From Christensenella sp. UBA7703 (GTDB lineage: Bacteria > Bacillota > Clostridia > Christensenellales > CAG-138): a stretch of 64,000 nt of DNA. Shown in pieces: positions 41,490 to 51,500 of the stretch (position 1 is the first letter of the stretch; each line of letters starts with the position of its first letter). The DNA is taken from the NCBI GenBank assembly GCA_002482505.1, contig DLGD01000030.1, forward strand, positions 84,217 to 148,216. The letters are read 5' to 3'. Under the pieces are notes generated by a model. It was given only the letters and a program-made list of their open reading frames with translations. It searched no databases and was not told the origin of the DNA. The translations under genes and the position numbers were made by a program.

Positions 41490-43961
41490 ATGATCGAAAA
41501 AAATTATCAAGTCACGGGCATGACCTGCTCCGCATGCTCTGCCGCCGTGCAGCGCGTGCTAAACAAGACAGAAGGTGTCGCTTCGGCTGAGGTGAACCTC
41601 ACAACCGAGACCCTGCGCGTGCAATATGATGAATCCAAACTGGATTTTGACAAACTGCAATCCATTGTGGAGAGCGCGGGCTACGGGCTCGTTGCCCCGC
41701 AGGTGCTCAAACACGCGGAGCTCGGCGTGGACGGCATGACCTGCGCCAGTTGCTCTGCTGCGGTGGAGCGCGCACTCAAAAAGCTCGACGGTGTGAGCGA
41801 ACCTTCCGTCAACCTCGCAACCAACCGTGCCTCGTTCTCCTATGACCCGAGTAAAGTTAAGCTCGCGCAGGTTCGCGAGGCGATCACCAAGGCCGGCTAT
41901 ACCCCGCTAGACCTTGCGACCGAAGACACGCGGGATATGGAGCAGGAAAAGCGTGAAAAAGCGCTCCGACGGATGCGTTTGCGGCTGATCGTCGCGATTG
42001 TCTTCGCTCTTCCAATTCTTTATATCGCAATGGCGCATATGTTTCCAAAGCTCGGCGTGCCGCTGCCAGCGTTTCTCAACCCGCATGTGTTCCCGCTCGT
42101 GTTTGCGCTCGTGCAGTTGTTTTTGACCATCCCGGTTCTCATCGCAGGCAGCCGCTTTTTCCGCGTTGGTATAAAGACGCTGTTCAAAGGCTCGCCAAAT
42201 ATGGATACACTGGTGGCCATCGGCACAGGTAGCGCGTTTCTCTATGGCGTTTACGCGACCGTATTGATCTATCTTGGCGATTTTGGTTTTGCCCAGCATC
42301 TCTATTTTGAGTCGGCAGCCGTCGTCATCACGCTGGTCATGCTCGGAAAATATCTGGAAGCCGTCAGCAAAAGCAAGACCTCCGATGCGATCAAAAAGCT
42401 CATGAACCTGCGCCCGCAGACCGCGGTCATCGTCAAAGACGGCGTGGAACTCACCGTCGCGCTGGACGAAGTCGCTGTGGGCGACGTTGTGCTCGTTCGC
42501 CCCGGCGCGGCAATCCCCGTTGACGGAACCGTGCTTGACGGCGCATCCAGCGTGGATGAAAGCATGCTCACGGGCGAATCGCTGCCCGTTGAAAAACAAC
42601 CCGGTTCCCCTGTCACGGGCGGCAGCATCAACGGCGAAGGCTTGCTTCGCTTCACCGTCACCCGCGTGGGCGAGGATACCGCGCTCTACAAGATCATTCA
42701 CCTCGTCGAAGAGGCACAAGGCAGAAAGGCGCCGATTGCGAAGCTTGCGGACGTGATCTCCGGCTATTTTGTCCCCGCCGTACTCGGCATAGCGGTGCTT
42801 GCCGCCGTTGTTTGGGCGCTGGTTGGAAAAGACTTTAACTTTGTACTCAATATCTTTGTGACCGTGCTGGTCATCGCCTGCCCGTGTGCGCTGGGTCTTG
42901 CGACACCGACCGCCATCATGGTCGGCACCGGCAAAGGCGCGGAGCTTGGCGTGCTCATCAAAGGCGGCGAAGCGCTCGAAACCACGCACAGCATCAACGC
43001 GGTCGTGCTCGACAAAACAGGCACCATCACGCAGGGCAAGCCTGAACTCACCGATATCGTACGCTATACGCAGGACGACGAAGATCATGTTCTTTCACTT
43101 GCCGCCGCTGCCGAGCGCGGTTCGGAGCACCCCATCGCGCGGGCAATCGTCTCCGCAGCTGAAGCGCGATCTATTTCGCTTGCGGAACCGGAGCAATTCC
43201 GCGCGATTCCCGGCAGAGGAATCGACGCAACGGTGCAAGGACATCGCATACTCGCGGGCAGCGCAAAGCTTCTTGTCGAGAACAACATCGACCTTTCGCA
43301 CTCCGTCGGGGACGCGGTTTCACTCTCCGGCGCGGGTAAAACCCTCATGTATATCGCCGTAGACGGCACGCTCTATGCGCTCATGGCGGCGGCAGATGCG
43401 GTGAAGCCCACCAGCCGCGCGGCAATTGCGCAGCTCAAATCGCTTGGGCTTGAGGTTTATATGCTCACGGGCGACAATGCCGCAACTGCTAAAGCGGTTG
43501 CTAAAAGCGTCGGCATCGACCATGTACTCTCGGATGTGTTGCCGGACGGCAAAGCAAGTGAGGTGCAAAAACTGCAATCGCAGGGCAAGCGCGTGGCAAT
43601 GGTTGGCGACGGAATCAACGACGCGCCCGCGCTCGTGCAGGCGGATGTCGGCATGGCAATCGGCACGGGCACCGATGTCGCGGTGGAATCCGCGGACGTG
43701 GTGCTTATGCGCGGGGATCTCTCCGCTGTCAGTGCTGCGGTTGCGCTCAGCAGAGCCACCATCCGCAACATCCGGCAAAACCTCTTCTGGGCGTTTGCTT
43801 ACAACGTGATCGGACTTCCGTTTGCGGCAGGCGTGTTTTACGCATTTGGCGGCCCACTGCTGACCCCCGTGTTCGCGGGCGCGGCGATGGCATTGAGCTC
43901 AGTCTCGGTCGTGACCAACGCGCTGCGGCTCAAACGGTTTCACTTAAAGGATAAAAAATAA
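41490..43961 (+). CDS. copA: Copper-exporting P-type ATPase CopA
   Basis: An 823-residue P1B-1 ATPase. Two N-terminal HMA domains carry GMTCSAC and GMTCASC. Eight transmembrane helices are expected, with the ion motif CPC in VIACPCALGLATPTAIMVGTG. The actuator domain has DESMLTGESLPVEK, the phosphorylation site is DKTGTITQGKPEL, and the hinge is MVGDGINDAPALVQADVGMAIGTGTD (read in parts). The N-domain HP pair is in GSEHPIARAIV. It pumps Cu(I) out of the cytoplasm. It is co-transcribed with the HMA-SafE-cupredoxin gene and a lipoprotein gene. Confidence 0.97.
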   Translation: MIEKNYQVTGMTCSACSAAVQRVLNKTEGVASAEVNLTTETLRVQYDESKLDFDKLQSIVESAGYGLVAPQVLKHAELGVDGMTCASCSAAVERALKKLDGVSEPSVNLATNRASFSYDPSKVKLAQVREAITKAGYTPLDLATEDTRDMEQEKREKALRRMRLRLIVAIVFALPILYIAMAHMFPKLGVPLPAFLNPHVFPLVFALVQLFLTIPVLIAGSRFFRVGIKTLFKGSPNMDTLVAIGTGSAFLYGVYATVLIYLGDFGFAQHLYFESAAVVITLVMLGKYLEAVSKSKTSDAIKKLMNLRPQTAVIVKDGVELTVALDEVAVGDVVLVRPGAAIPVDGTVLDGASSVDESMLTGESLPVEKQPGSPVTGGSINGEGLLRFTVTRVGEDTALYKIIHLVEEAQGRKAPIAKLADVISGYFVPAVLGIAVLAAVVWALVGKDFNFVLNIFVTVLVIACPCALGLATPTAIMVGTGKGAELGVLIKGGEALETTHSINAVVLDKTGTITQGKPELTDIVRYTQDDEDHVLSLAAAAERGSEHPIARAIVSAAEARSISLAEPEQFRAIPGRGIDATVQGHRILAGSAKLLVENNIDLSHSVGDAVSLSGAGKTLMYIAVDGTLYALMAAADAVKPTSRAAIAQLKSLGLEVYMLTGDNAATAKAVAKSVGIDHVLSDVLPDGKASEVQKLQSQGKRVAMVGDGINDAPALVQADVGMAIGTGTDVAVESADVVLMRGDLSAVSAAVALSRATIRNIRQNLFWAFAYNVIGLPFAAGVFYAFGGPLLTPVFAGAAMALSSVSVVTNALRLKRFHLKDKK

Positions 43962-43978
43962 GAAAGGACTTGTTTCCT

Positions 43979-44635
43979 ATGAAAAAACTCATTCTGATCA
44001 CGCTGGCGCTCGTACTTGCAGCCGTTCTGCTCGCCGGATGCGCCGCGACCGACGTGATTCTCAAGTATAGCCCCTCGTCGATGGACAAAATCGTGGAGAA
44101 ATTTCCAACGCTCGTGACCGACAACACGAAGACCGACCATTCTTTCACGCTCTCCGCCGACGGCGAAACGCTGCTCAAGGTCAGTTCTGATTTCAGTCTC
44201 ACTGGCGCGGAGGATGTTGTGATTCAGACTCCGTTAAAGCCGTTTGTCGACGCAGGGCTTGATTCCGCTAAGCTCGGCGCGGGCTATCGCGCGGACGAAA
44301 CCTCGCTCTACCTCGTCGGCGACTTCGGTGCGGGCACGGGTGCGCAGAGCACGATCACCAGCGCCCTGTTTGAGAGCGTAAAAGCGAATCGCGCTGTATT
44401 GACCTATCATGCAGATCTCGATCATTATGGCATCCAGCTCCCCGCGGGCAAGTTTGAGTGGGCAAAGGATGAATCCAGTAACGATAAAGATATCGTGTTC
44501 GCCATCGCCGCCCAGCCGCTGGCGGATCTTGGCGTCGATGTGCAAAACATCGATGGATGGGTTTTCAAGACTATGAAGGATGACGCAGGCAACGATCTCG
44601 ACGTACTGCTCAAGCCATATTCCCTCGACTCTTAA
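43979..44635 (+). CDS. Putative lipoprotein of unknown function (copper operon)
   Basis: A 218-residue protein. The signal peptide MKKLILITLALVLAAVLLAGC ends in a lipobox (LLAGC), so the mature protein is anchored outside by a lipidated Cys. The mature part is of mixed alpha/beta character with no Cys or His-rich metal motif; the sequence does not resemble a family I recognise. The ATG at 43979 is preferred to an in-frame TTG at 43970 that lies too near the AAAGGA. It starts 17 nt after copA and is followed by a terminator, so it belongs to the copper operon. Confidence 0.8.
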   Translation: MKKLILITLALVLAAVLLAGCAATDVILKYSPSSMDKIVEKFPTLVTDNTKTDHSFTLSADGETLLKVSSDFSLTGAEDVVIQTPLKPFVDAGLDSAKLGAGYRADETSLYLVGDFGAGTGAQSTITSALFESVKANRAVLTYHADLDHYGIQLPAGKFEWAKDESSNDKDIVFAIAAQPLADLGVDVQNIDGWVFKTMKDDAGNDLDVLLKPYSLDS

Positions 44636-44646
44636 ACAATAAAAAC

Positions 44647-44681
44647 GGGCGCTGATGGCAAACTACAGCGCCTGTTTTTTT
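44647..44681 (+). terminator. Terminator of the copper operon
   Basis: GGCGCTG/CAGCGCC stem with a 12-nt loop, followed by TG and seven T. Confidence 0.9.
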
Positions 44682-44825
44682 GCTTTACTAAAAATTTCAC
44701 AAAAATATACGGTAAAGTAGACAGTATTTCTGATCGTTCGCCAAAGTCTCTAAGTCATAAAAAAGCGTCTCAATTGTACTATAAAACTGCGGTTAAGCCG
44801 TAATAAAAGACTGGAGAGAGAAACA

Positions 44826-45230
44826 ATGAAAAAAAGACTACTCGCTATCCTGATGCTCGTCCTGTGCCTCTGCTATACGGGCAGCACATTTGCCCTCGCA
44901 CCGGACGAAGAAACAACCGACATTGAGATTTCCCCGCTGTCCGTCCTGTCTGTCGATTGCGGATTATCGAACAGCGGCGGGAGTACGTATCTGGCCTGGG
45001 CCAACGCAACATCCAGCGTTTCCGAGACGATTACAGTGACCGTGAAGCTGTATCGCGTCGTGGGGAGTACACTCACACTGATCACCTCCGGCAGCAACAC
45101 CGCCTCGGGCACCAGCGCATATGTCAGCAAATCTGCCTCGCTTACCGCCGGCAGCTATCGCGTGGTCGCTACCGCGAGCGGCAGCATCTCTTCCTCCGCC
45201 AGCAGAACGCGCAACTACACCGTGAACTGA
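44826..45230 (+). CDS. Small secreted protein, unknown
   Basis: A 134-residue protein. A typical signal peptide (KKRLLAILMLVLCLCYTG, cleavage likely after STFA or ALA) precedes a mature region of about 110 residues rich in Ser, Thr and Val with alternating hydrophobic residues, suggesting a beta-sandwich (ETITVTVKLYRVVG, GSYRVVATASGSI). It contains one mature Cys (VDCGLSNSG). No family is recognised. GGAGAGAG precedes the ATG. It has its own intergenic region of 190 nt upstream and a terminator downstream. Confidence 0.75.
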   Translation: MKKRLLAILMLVLCLCYTGSTFALAPDEETTDIEISPLSVLSVDCGLSNSGGSTYLAWANATSSVSETITVTVKLYRVVGSTLTLITSGSNTASGTSAYVSKSASLTAGSYRVVATASGSISSSASRTRNYTVN

Positions 45231-45252
45231 CACACAAATTCAGAACCACTTG

Positions 45253-45285
45253 AGAGCGGCGCAGAGATTGCGGCGCTCTTCTTTT
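45253..45285 (+). terminator. Terminator after the small secreted protein gene
   Basis: AGAGCGGCGC/GCGGCGCTCT stem with one mismatch, then TCTTTT. Confidence 0.65.
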
Positions 45286-45295
45286 GCATCATCAG

Positions 45296-46198
45296 TCAAG
45301 AAAGTAAATCCCAAATCAGATCAAGGTCCACGCCTGCATCGGCATAGATCACAAGAACGGAATTCTCGAGCAGCACAAATCCGTCAAACGAGCCGTTTGC
45401 GGTGTCTATCGCATACTGCATGGTTCTGCCGTCGAGAACCGTTTTTTGTTTGACTTCGCCACGATAAGAAATGGATTGCCCGTCGCCCTTGTACCATTGC
45501 TCGATGACATTGACTTTCAGATTGTCCGCCGTGAGATAATACGAGCGCAGCGTTTTCCCCGTGATGATATGGTTGTACTCGATCACTTCCGCGCACGTGA
45601 GCTGATCGCTGACGAGTTCAAACGCGTCCAGACCATAGACGGACTCAAACGCCGCGACGGAATCATAATAAACTGGCTCTTTCTCCATAATGAGGTTGCC
45701 GTTTTCATCAAAGCCATACTCCGCCATCTGCTCCGGAGTGAGCACATCCGGCACATCGTACCCGCGTTCTTCGTAGAGCGCTTTTTCGTCCGATTGCTCG
45801 ATTTCGATCCGTTTGTCAAACACCGTGATCACATAGTTGAAAATGCGTTCCGCGATTGCGCGTCCTGCGGGAACAAGCGTAAAGAACGCAAGCGCCAGCA
45901 TGAGTATCAGGCTACCAAGCGCAAGTCGCCTGTGCCTGCGCAGCGTTTGCTCGGACAACCGCAGTCTCTCGCGCCAGTCACCAGCGGCTCTTCGATCCGC
46001 CGCATCCAGCGCTTCATAAAACCCGCTCCAGGATTGCGCAGGTAAATCGGACGCTGCCTCCGCCCGCATGACAAGCGCACGTGCTGAAACCACACATCCC
46101 GCAGCGAGCGTCTTCGCTTCTTCTTGCGAACGCACAAACAGCGGGTCTATCTGATAGAGCCGTTTTTGAATCGTTGCTTTTGCTTTACGTTCGGTCAA
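45296..46198 (-). CDS. Putative membrane anti-sigma factor
   Basis: A 300-residue protein with an N-terminal cytoplasmic region of about 90 residues rich in Arg and Glu, one transmembrane helix at about 92-110 (LALGSLILMLALAFFTLVP) and an extracytoplasmic part of about 190 residues (EIEQSDEKALYEERGYD, VIEYNHIITGKTLRSYYLTAD). It starts 6 nt after the sigma factor gene, the usual sigma/anti-sigma order. The external domain resembles DUF4367-type sensor regions of other clostridial anti-sigma proteins, but this is by pattern only. It presumably holds the sigma factor until an envelope signal arrives. Confidence 0.72.
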   Translation of the reverse strand: MTERKAKATIQKRLYQIDPLFVRSQEEAKTLAAGCVVSARALVMRAEAASDLPAQSWSGFYEALDAADRRAAGDWRERLRLSEQTLRRHRRLALGSLILMLALAFFTLVPAGRAIAERIFNYVITVFDKRIEIEQSDEKALYEERGYDVPDVLTPEQMAEYGFDENGNLIMEKEPVYYDSVAAFESVYGLDAFELVSDQLTCAEVIEYNHIITGKTLRSYYLTADNLKVNVIEQWYKGDGQSISYRGEVKQKTVLDGRTMQYAIDTANGSFDGFVLLENSVLVIYADAGVDLDLIWDLLS

Positions 46199-46204
46199 AT
46201 TTTG

Positions 46205-46741
46205 TCACCTCGGTTTTAGCAGGAACAGTACCATCAGCGCGAAGAAGAGGGATTGATCCGCCGCTTTTTTCACAAGCTTCGTTCGGATGCGCACAAACCG
46301 CTGGCTCAACGTGTTTTTGTTGATATTCAGCTTCTTTGCCACTTCGTCCAGCGAATATCCATCGAAGAAATAGAGATAGAACGCCTCTCTCATCTCCGGC
46401 GGGTATGTCGCAAGCTCTTGTTTGAGCCAGGCCATCGCCGCACTGCCGACCACGTCTTCTTCCACGGAATCGCCCGCAGGAATCTGCGAAAACACCTCCG
46501 GCTCGGAGGGAATCTCCCGCTGCGCTTTCTTAATGGCATTGACGCGCGCGTTTCGAAGGCAAGTGCGGAAAAATGCCATCGGATGTTCGATACTGCTGGC
46601 GGGACGATCGTTTCGCGCAATTGTCTCCGCGAGGTCTTGCATCAAATCAAGCGCGTCGTCTTCGTTTCGCGCCAGTTGGAACGCAACACCAAGCAGCGTT
46701 TGATATTGCTGAATAAATAATTCGGAAAGCTTCTGTTGCAT
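46205..46741 (-). CDS. ECF-type RNA polymerase sigma factor with a hydrophobic C-terminal tail
   Basis: A 178-residue protein. Region 2 is visible as LGVAFQLARNEDDALDLMQDLAETIA and the following FFRTCLRNARVNAIKKAQRE; region 4 as EMREAFYLYFFDGYSLDEVAKKLNINKNTLSQRFVRIRTKL (read in parts). The protein ends with an unusual hydrophobic stretch SLFFALMVLFLL before a basic KPR, enough for a membrane anchor or for contact with the anti-sigma helix. The anti-sigma gene follows after 6 nt. Confidence 0.82.
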   Translation of the reverse strand: MQQKLSELFIQQYQTLLGVAFQLARNEDDALDLMQDLAETIARNDRPASSIEHPMAFFRTCLRNARVNAIKKAQREIPSEPEVFSQIPAGDSVEEDVVGSAAMAWLKQELATYPPEMREAFYLYFFDGYSLDEVAKKLNINKNTLSQRFVRIRTKLVKKAADQSLFFALMVLFLLKPR

Positions 46742-47042
46742 GGATGTCTCCGCTCTGTAAAGAATGCGTATCGATGCTGTAATCGTTCGTCTGACTCACC
46801 GATCACAAGGATCATACCATTTTTCACAGGTGAAAACATAGCACCTTTCTGTTTAAAAACGCTCCTCCCAACATGTTCTTCCCGTTTTACACAAACCGCT
46901 TCTTTTGTTTCCTACCAATAAGACAATCGAACCCATTGTCCCGTGACACAAAATGACAAAAAATATTTGTAATTCCGCATCATTTTCTGGTATATTACGG
47001 AAAATTAACGTGATTCTACAAAATTTCCGTACAGTTATGCAG
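46742..47042. other. Intergenic region between the sigma gene and gltD
   Basis: An A/T-rich stretch of about 300 nt carrying the presumed promoter of the sigma/anti-sigma genes (minus strand). No ORF with family resemblance and no recognised RNA were seen. Confidence 0.5.
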
Positions 47043-47066
47043 AAAGCCCGGTGTTTACCGGGCTTT
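47043..47066. terminator. Hairpin after gltD
   Basis: Perfect AAAGCCCGGT-GTTT-ACCGGGCTTT palindrome, 58 nt past the gltD stop. The tail is short in U on both strands, so it is a weak or bidirectional terminator. Confidence 0.6.
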
Positions 47067-47124
47067 GGTTGCATGCGTATGATCGATATTTTTAGTTGCG
47101 GTGTTTTTACACACTCCTCATGTC

Positions 47125-48555
47125 TTACGAGCGAAGATACCGCTCCACTTCTTTGGCTGCGCGTACCGCGTCCGCGCTCGCGCGGACGACGAGGCTCTGC
47201 CCCGTTCGCATATCTCCCGCAGCGAACACGCCGGGACGCGAGGTGACATAGTTGCTCTTGTCCAGCGTGATGTTCAGCGCCCCGGGCAGATAGGTTTCCG
47301 CGCCGACGAATCCCATCGCGATGAGCACATCCGTCGCGGGCTGCCTGCGAATTGTCGATTCAATCTGCTTGGGCATCCGTCCGCGTTCCGTGGTGACCCA
47401 CTCGACCTCTGCGGTCTCAATTGCGGTCACGCCGGTCGTTTCATTGCCGATGATGGACACCGCGGTGATTTCAAACGTGCGCGGGTCTCTGCCGTAAAGC
47501 CAGATCGCCTCCTGCTGGCCATAGTCGGTCTTGAGCACGATCGGCCAGCGCGGCCAGGGGTTGTCCTGCGCGCGCATCTCGGGAGCCGGCGGCATGATTT
47601 CAAGCTGGATGACCGAGTTTGCGCCCATACGGATGCTGGTCGCCACGCAGTCGTTTCCCGTGTCGCCGCCGCCGATGACGACGACCTTCCTGCCCGCAAG
47701 CGGCTTCTCCTCCGTTTCTCCGCGCAAGACCATCCGCGTTGCATCGGCTAAAAACGGCACCGCGAAGCGCACGCCGGGCAGGTTTCTGCCGGAGACGGAA
47801 AGATCGCGCGGCTGGCCCGCGCCGCCGCAAAGCAGCACCGCGTCAAATTTGTCCAGCTCCGTCACGGGCAAATCCTTGCCCACGTCGGTGTTGCAAACAA
47901 ATGTGATGCCCTCCTGCCGGAGAATCTCCACGCGCTGGCGGATGCGCTCCTTTGGCAGCTTCATATTCGGGATGCCAAACATCAGCAGTCCGCCGGGCTC
48001 TTCCGATTTTTCAAACACGGCCACAGAAAAACCACGCTGGTTGAGCACATGCGCCGCAGTCAACCCGGCAGGGCCGGAGCCAACGACGGCGACGCTCTTG
48101 TCGATTCTTTCTTTCGGCATGCGCGGCACAACCCAGCCGTTTTCCCAGGCCATGTCGCTCAAAAAACGCTCGATCTCGCGGATTGCCACGGGCTCGTCGT
48201 TCATGCCGCAGGTGCAGGCGCCCTCGCAAAGCGCCGGGCAAACGCGGGAGGTACACTCATGCAGCAGGTTGGTTTTTTCCAGCCTGCGATATGCCTCCTC
48301 AAAGTGTCCCTTGAACACAAGATGGTTCCATTCGGGGATCAGGTTGCCCAGCGTGCAGCCGGAGCCAACGCCGCGCCAGCTCACGCCCGCGTGGCAAAAC
48401 GGCACGCCGCAGTTCATACATCTGGCTGCTTGCTGTTCAATCTGCTCCGCGCTCTGTGCGGGGTGAAACGCGTCCCAGTTTTGGATGCGCGCCTGCGCGC
48501 AGCATTCCTCCGCTGTCTTACGGTCATATTCTAAAAAACCGGTCAGTTTTCCCAT
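47125..48555 (-). CDS. gltD: Glutamate synthase (NADPH) small subunit
   Basis: A 476-residue flavoprotein that passes electrons from NADPH to GltB. The N-terminal cysteine clusters for two [4Fe-4S] centres are CMNCGVPFCHAG and CPALCEGACTCG. The FAD site is VAVVGSGPAGLTAAHVL and the NADPH site VVVIGGGDTGNDCVAT. It ends with the FAD-closing GVFAAGDMRTGQSLVVRA. It starts 31 nt after gltB on the same transcript. Confidence 0.96.
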   Translation of the reverse strand: MGKLTGFLEYDRKTAEECCAQARIQNWDAFHPAQSAEQIEQQAARCMNCGVPFCHAGVSWRGVGSGCTLGNLIPEWNHLVFKGHFEEAYRRLEKTNLLHECTSRVCPALCEGACTCGMNDEPVAIREIERFLSDMAWENGWVVPRMPKERIDKSVAVVGSGPAGLTAAHVLNQRGFSVAVFEKSEEPGGLLMFGIPNMKLPKERIRQRVEILRQEGITFVCNTDVGKDLPVTELDKFDAVLLCGGAGQPRDLSVSGRNLPGVRFAVPFLADATRMVLRGETEEKPLAGRKVVVIGGGDTGNDCVATSIRMGANSVIQLEIMPPAPEMRAQDNPWPRWPIVLKTDYGQQEAIWLYGRDPRTFEITAVSIIGNETTGVTAIETAEVEWVTTERGRMPKQIESTIRRQPATDVLIAMGFVGAETYLPGALNITLDKSNYVTSRPGVFAAGDMRTGQSLVVRASADAVRAAKEVERYLRS

Positions 48556-48586
48556 TTTTCTCTTCTCTCCTTCCAGACGCGTGCTG

Positions 48587-51500
48587 TTACAGCGTCAGGT
48601 CAGGCAGCGCCGGCTTACCAAGCAAGGCTTCCTTCGCCGCTTCCAGTCCTTTGCCCGTCTTGAGCAGGAACGCGCGCTCCAGCATCTCGTCACCCTCCAG
48701 CCCTTCGCGCTCGGCAACGTCGATTGCGTCCAGCATCTCGCGGTAGTCGTGCGGCAGAACCTTGACAAACTTCGCGTGCGTCGTCGGCCATTTGTCGAGG
48801 ATACGCTGGGCGATCTTCGAGCCGGTATACTTTACATGGTTGGTCAGGTGCTTATGTAGCATGACGAGATCGAGCGCGTCGAGCGGATAGGTCGAGACAA
48901 GCTTGCAGTTGAGCATGCGGGAAAGATTTCCGTCGTCGAGCACATAGGCGATTCCACCGCTCATGCCGCTGGCAAAATTTCTGCCAACGGGACCGAGGAT
49001 GACCGCAGTACCGCCCGTCATGTATTCGCAGCCGTGGTCGCCAACGCCTTCGCAGACGGCGAGCGCCCCGCTGTTGCGCACGCAGAAGCGTTCTCCCGCG
49101 CGTCCGGCAAGATAGAGTTCGCCATCCGTCGCGCCAAAGAGCGCCACGTTGCCGGTGAGCAGGTTGTCCTTATTCGGCCAGCCTGCGTCCTGCGGTGCCT
49201 TAACGATAATCCGAGCGCCGCAAAGCCCCTTGCCGAGATAGTCGTTCGTATCGCCTTCAATGGTCAGCTCAATGCCTGCCGTGGCAAACGCGCCAAAGCT
49301 TTGCCCCGCTGTTCCGTTGAATTGCAGTTTGATTCTCCCGTCCGGCAGCCTGCCGTATTCCTTGCTGATGAAGGCGGAAACCCTTGTCGCAACCGCGCGC
49401 TCGGTGTTTCGAATCGGGCGCTTGACCAGCGCGTCACCCTGCTCGACAAGTGAGCGCACCATGTCGTGGAAAAGGCGGTTGTGGTCGTCTGTCGCGGGCT
49501 TGAGATCGCGCCAGGGCAGCGGCAGGTCACCGGGAATGAGGTCGCTCAAGTCCATGCCCGCCGTCTTGGGGGACTGTTTCACCTGCGCCAGATGCCCCGC
49601 CATGCCGACCATCTTGTCGATGGTTTGGAATCCAAGCTCCGCCATCCTCTCGCGCAGGTTTTGCGCGAGGAAGCGCATGAGGTTGATCACATATTCCGGC
49701 TTGCCGGAAAAGCGCGCACGAAGCGCGGGGTTTTGCGTCGCAACGCCAACCGGGCAGGTGTCGAGATTGCAAACACGCATCATCACACAACCGATGGAGA
49801 CCAGCGGCAGCGTTGCAAAGCCGAATTCTTCCGCGCCGAGCAGCGCCGCAATCGCGATATCGCGGCCCGTCATGAGTTTTCCGTCCGTCTCTACGCGCAC
49901 TCTGCCGCGAAGCCCGTTTGCAATCAGCGTCTGGTGTGTCTCCGCCAGGCCCAACTCCCAGGGAAGCCCCGCGTGCTGGATGCTTGTGCGCGGGCTTGCT
50001 CCCGTTCCGCCGTCATAGCCGGAGATCAGGATCACATCAGCGCCGCCTTTGGCAACGCCCGCTGCAATGGTGCCAACGCCCGCCTCGGAAACGAGCTTGA
50101 CGTTAATGCGCGCATCGGGGTTCGCGTTCTTCAGGTCAAAGATCAGCTGTGCCAAATCTTCAATCGAATAGATGTCGTGATGCGGGGGCGGCGAAATCAG
50201 CCCCACACCGGGTGTCGAGTGGCGCGTCCGCGCGACGCTCGGGTACACCTTGCCCGCGGGGAGCTGTCCGCCCTCGCCGGGTTTTGCGCCCTGCGCCATC
50301 TTGATTTGAATCTCTTTAGCGGAGGCAAGATATGGTCCCGTCACGCCAAACCGGCCGGAGGCAATCTGCTTGATTGCGCTGTTGCGGTCGGTACCATAGC
50401 GCTCCTGCGCCTCGCCGCCCTCGCCGGAGTTGCTCTTGCCGCCGAGTTGGTTCATCGCCTGCGCGATGCACTCGTGCGCCTCTTTGCTGATGGAGCCATA
50501 GCTCATGGCCCCCGTCTTGAAGCGGCGGACGATCTTCTCCACCGGCTCGACTTCCTCAATCGGGATCGGCTGGCATTTGGTGAAGCCCAGCAGATTGCGC
50601 AGAGAAACCGGCGCGTCACCTTCCATGCGCTTGATGTATTCCTGAAAGAGCGAATAGTCGCCCGTGCGCACAGCGGTTTGCAGCAGATGGATCGTTTCGG
50701 GGTTATACAGATGGTGTTCTCCATCCTTTTTATACTGGAACCTGCCGCCGGAAGGCAGTTCGTTGATGGGCGACTCCAGCGCTTCCTTGTGTCGACGGAG
50801 GATTTCGCGTTCGAGGTCTTCCAGCGACATGCCGCCGACGCGGGTCACCGTGCCCGTGAAGTAACGGTCAACCAGTTCTTTGGATAGCCCCAACGCCTCA
50901 AAAATCTGCGCGTTGTGATAGCCGTCCACACAGGAGATACCCATCTTGCTCATCACCTTGAGGATGCCGTGGTCATAGCCATGATAGACATGCTCCATGG
51001 CTTCTTCCAGCGTCATCCCCTCGATGTGTCCTTCATCATAGAGCGCTTCCACCGCTTCGTTGACGCCGCGCAGGTGAATTCCCTTCGCGCCGTAGCCAAC
51101 GAGGCAGGCGACGTGATGCACTTCTCTTGGTTCATAGCTATCCACGATCAGCGAGCAGCCGCCGCGTAAGCCTTTACGGATCAGGTGGTGATGTACGCCT
51201 GCGGTCGCCAGCAATGAAGGAATCGGAACCAGCGTTTCACTTGCGAGACGGTCGGTCAGCACCAGAATCGAAATTCCGTTTTGAATCGCCTTTTCCGCTG
51301 CGGCAAAGAGTGTATCCAGCCCCGCCTCCAGCCCCTGCTTGGGATCAAAGACCATGTCGAGCTGCGCCGCGCCAAAGCCGGGGATGCCGGCAAGCAAGCG
51401 TTCCAGATTCGCGGTTTGGAGAATCGGCGACGGCAAATGAATCTTTCGGCAGTTGTCCGGCTGATCCAACGTCGGGTCACCGTTCGGGCCGAGGAACACG

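Noticed and set aside
41907..43088. 393-codon minus-strand frame opposite copA
   Set aside because: Shadow of copA, which carries all P-type ATPase motifs.
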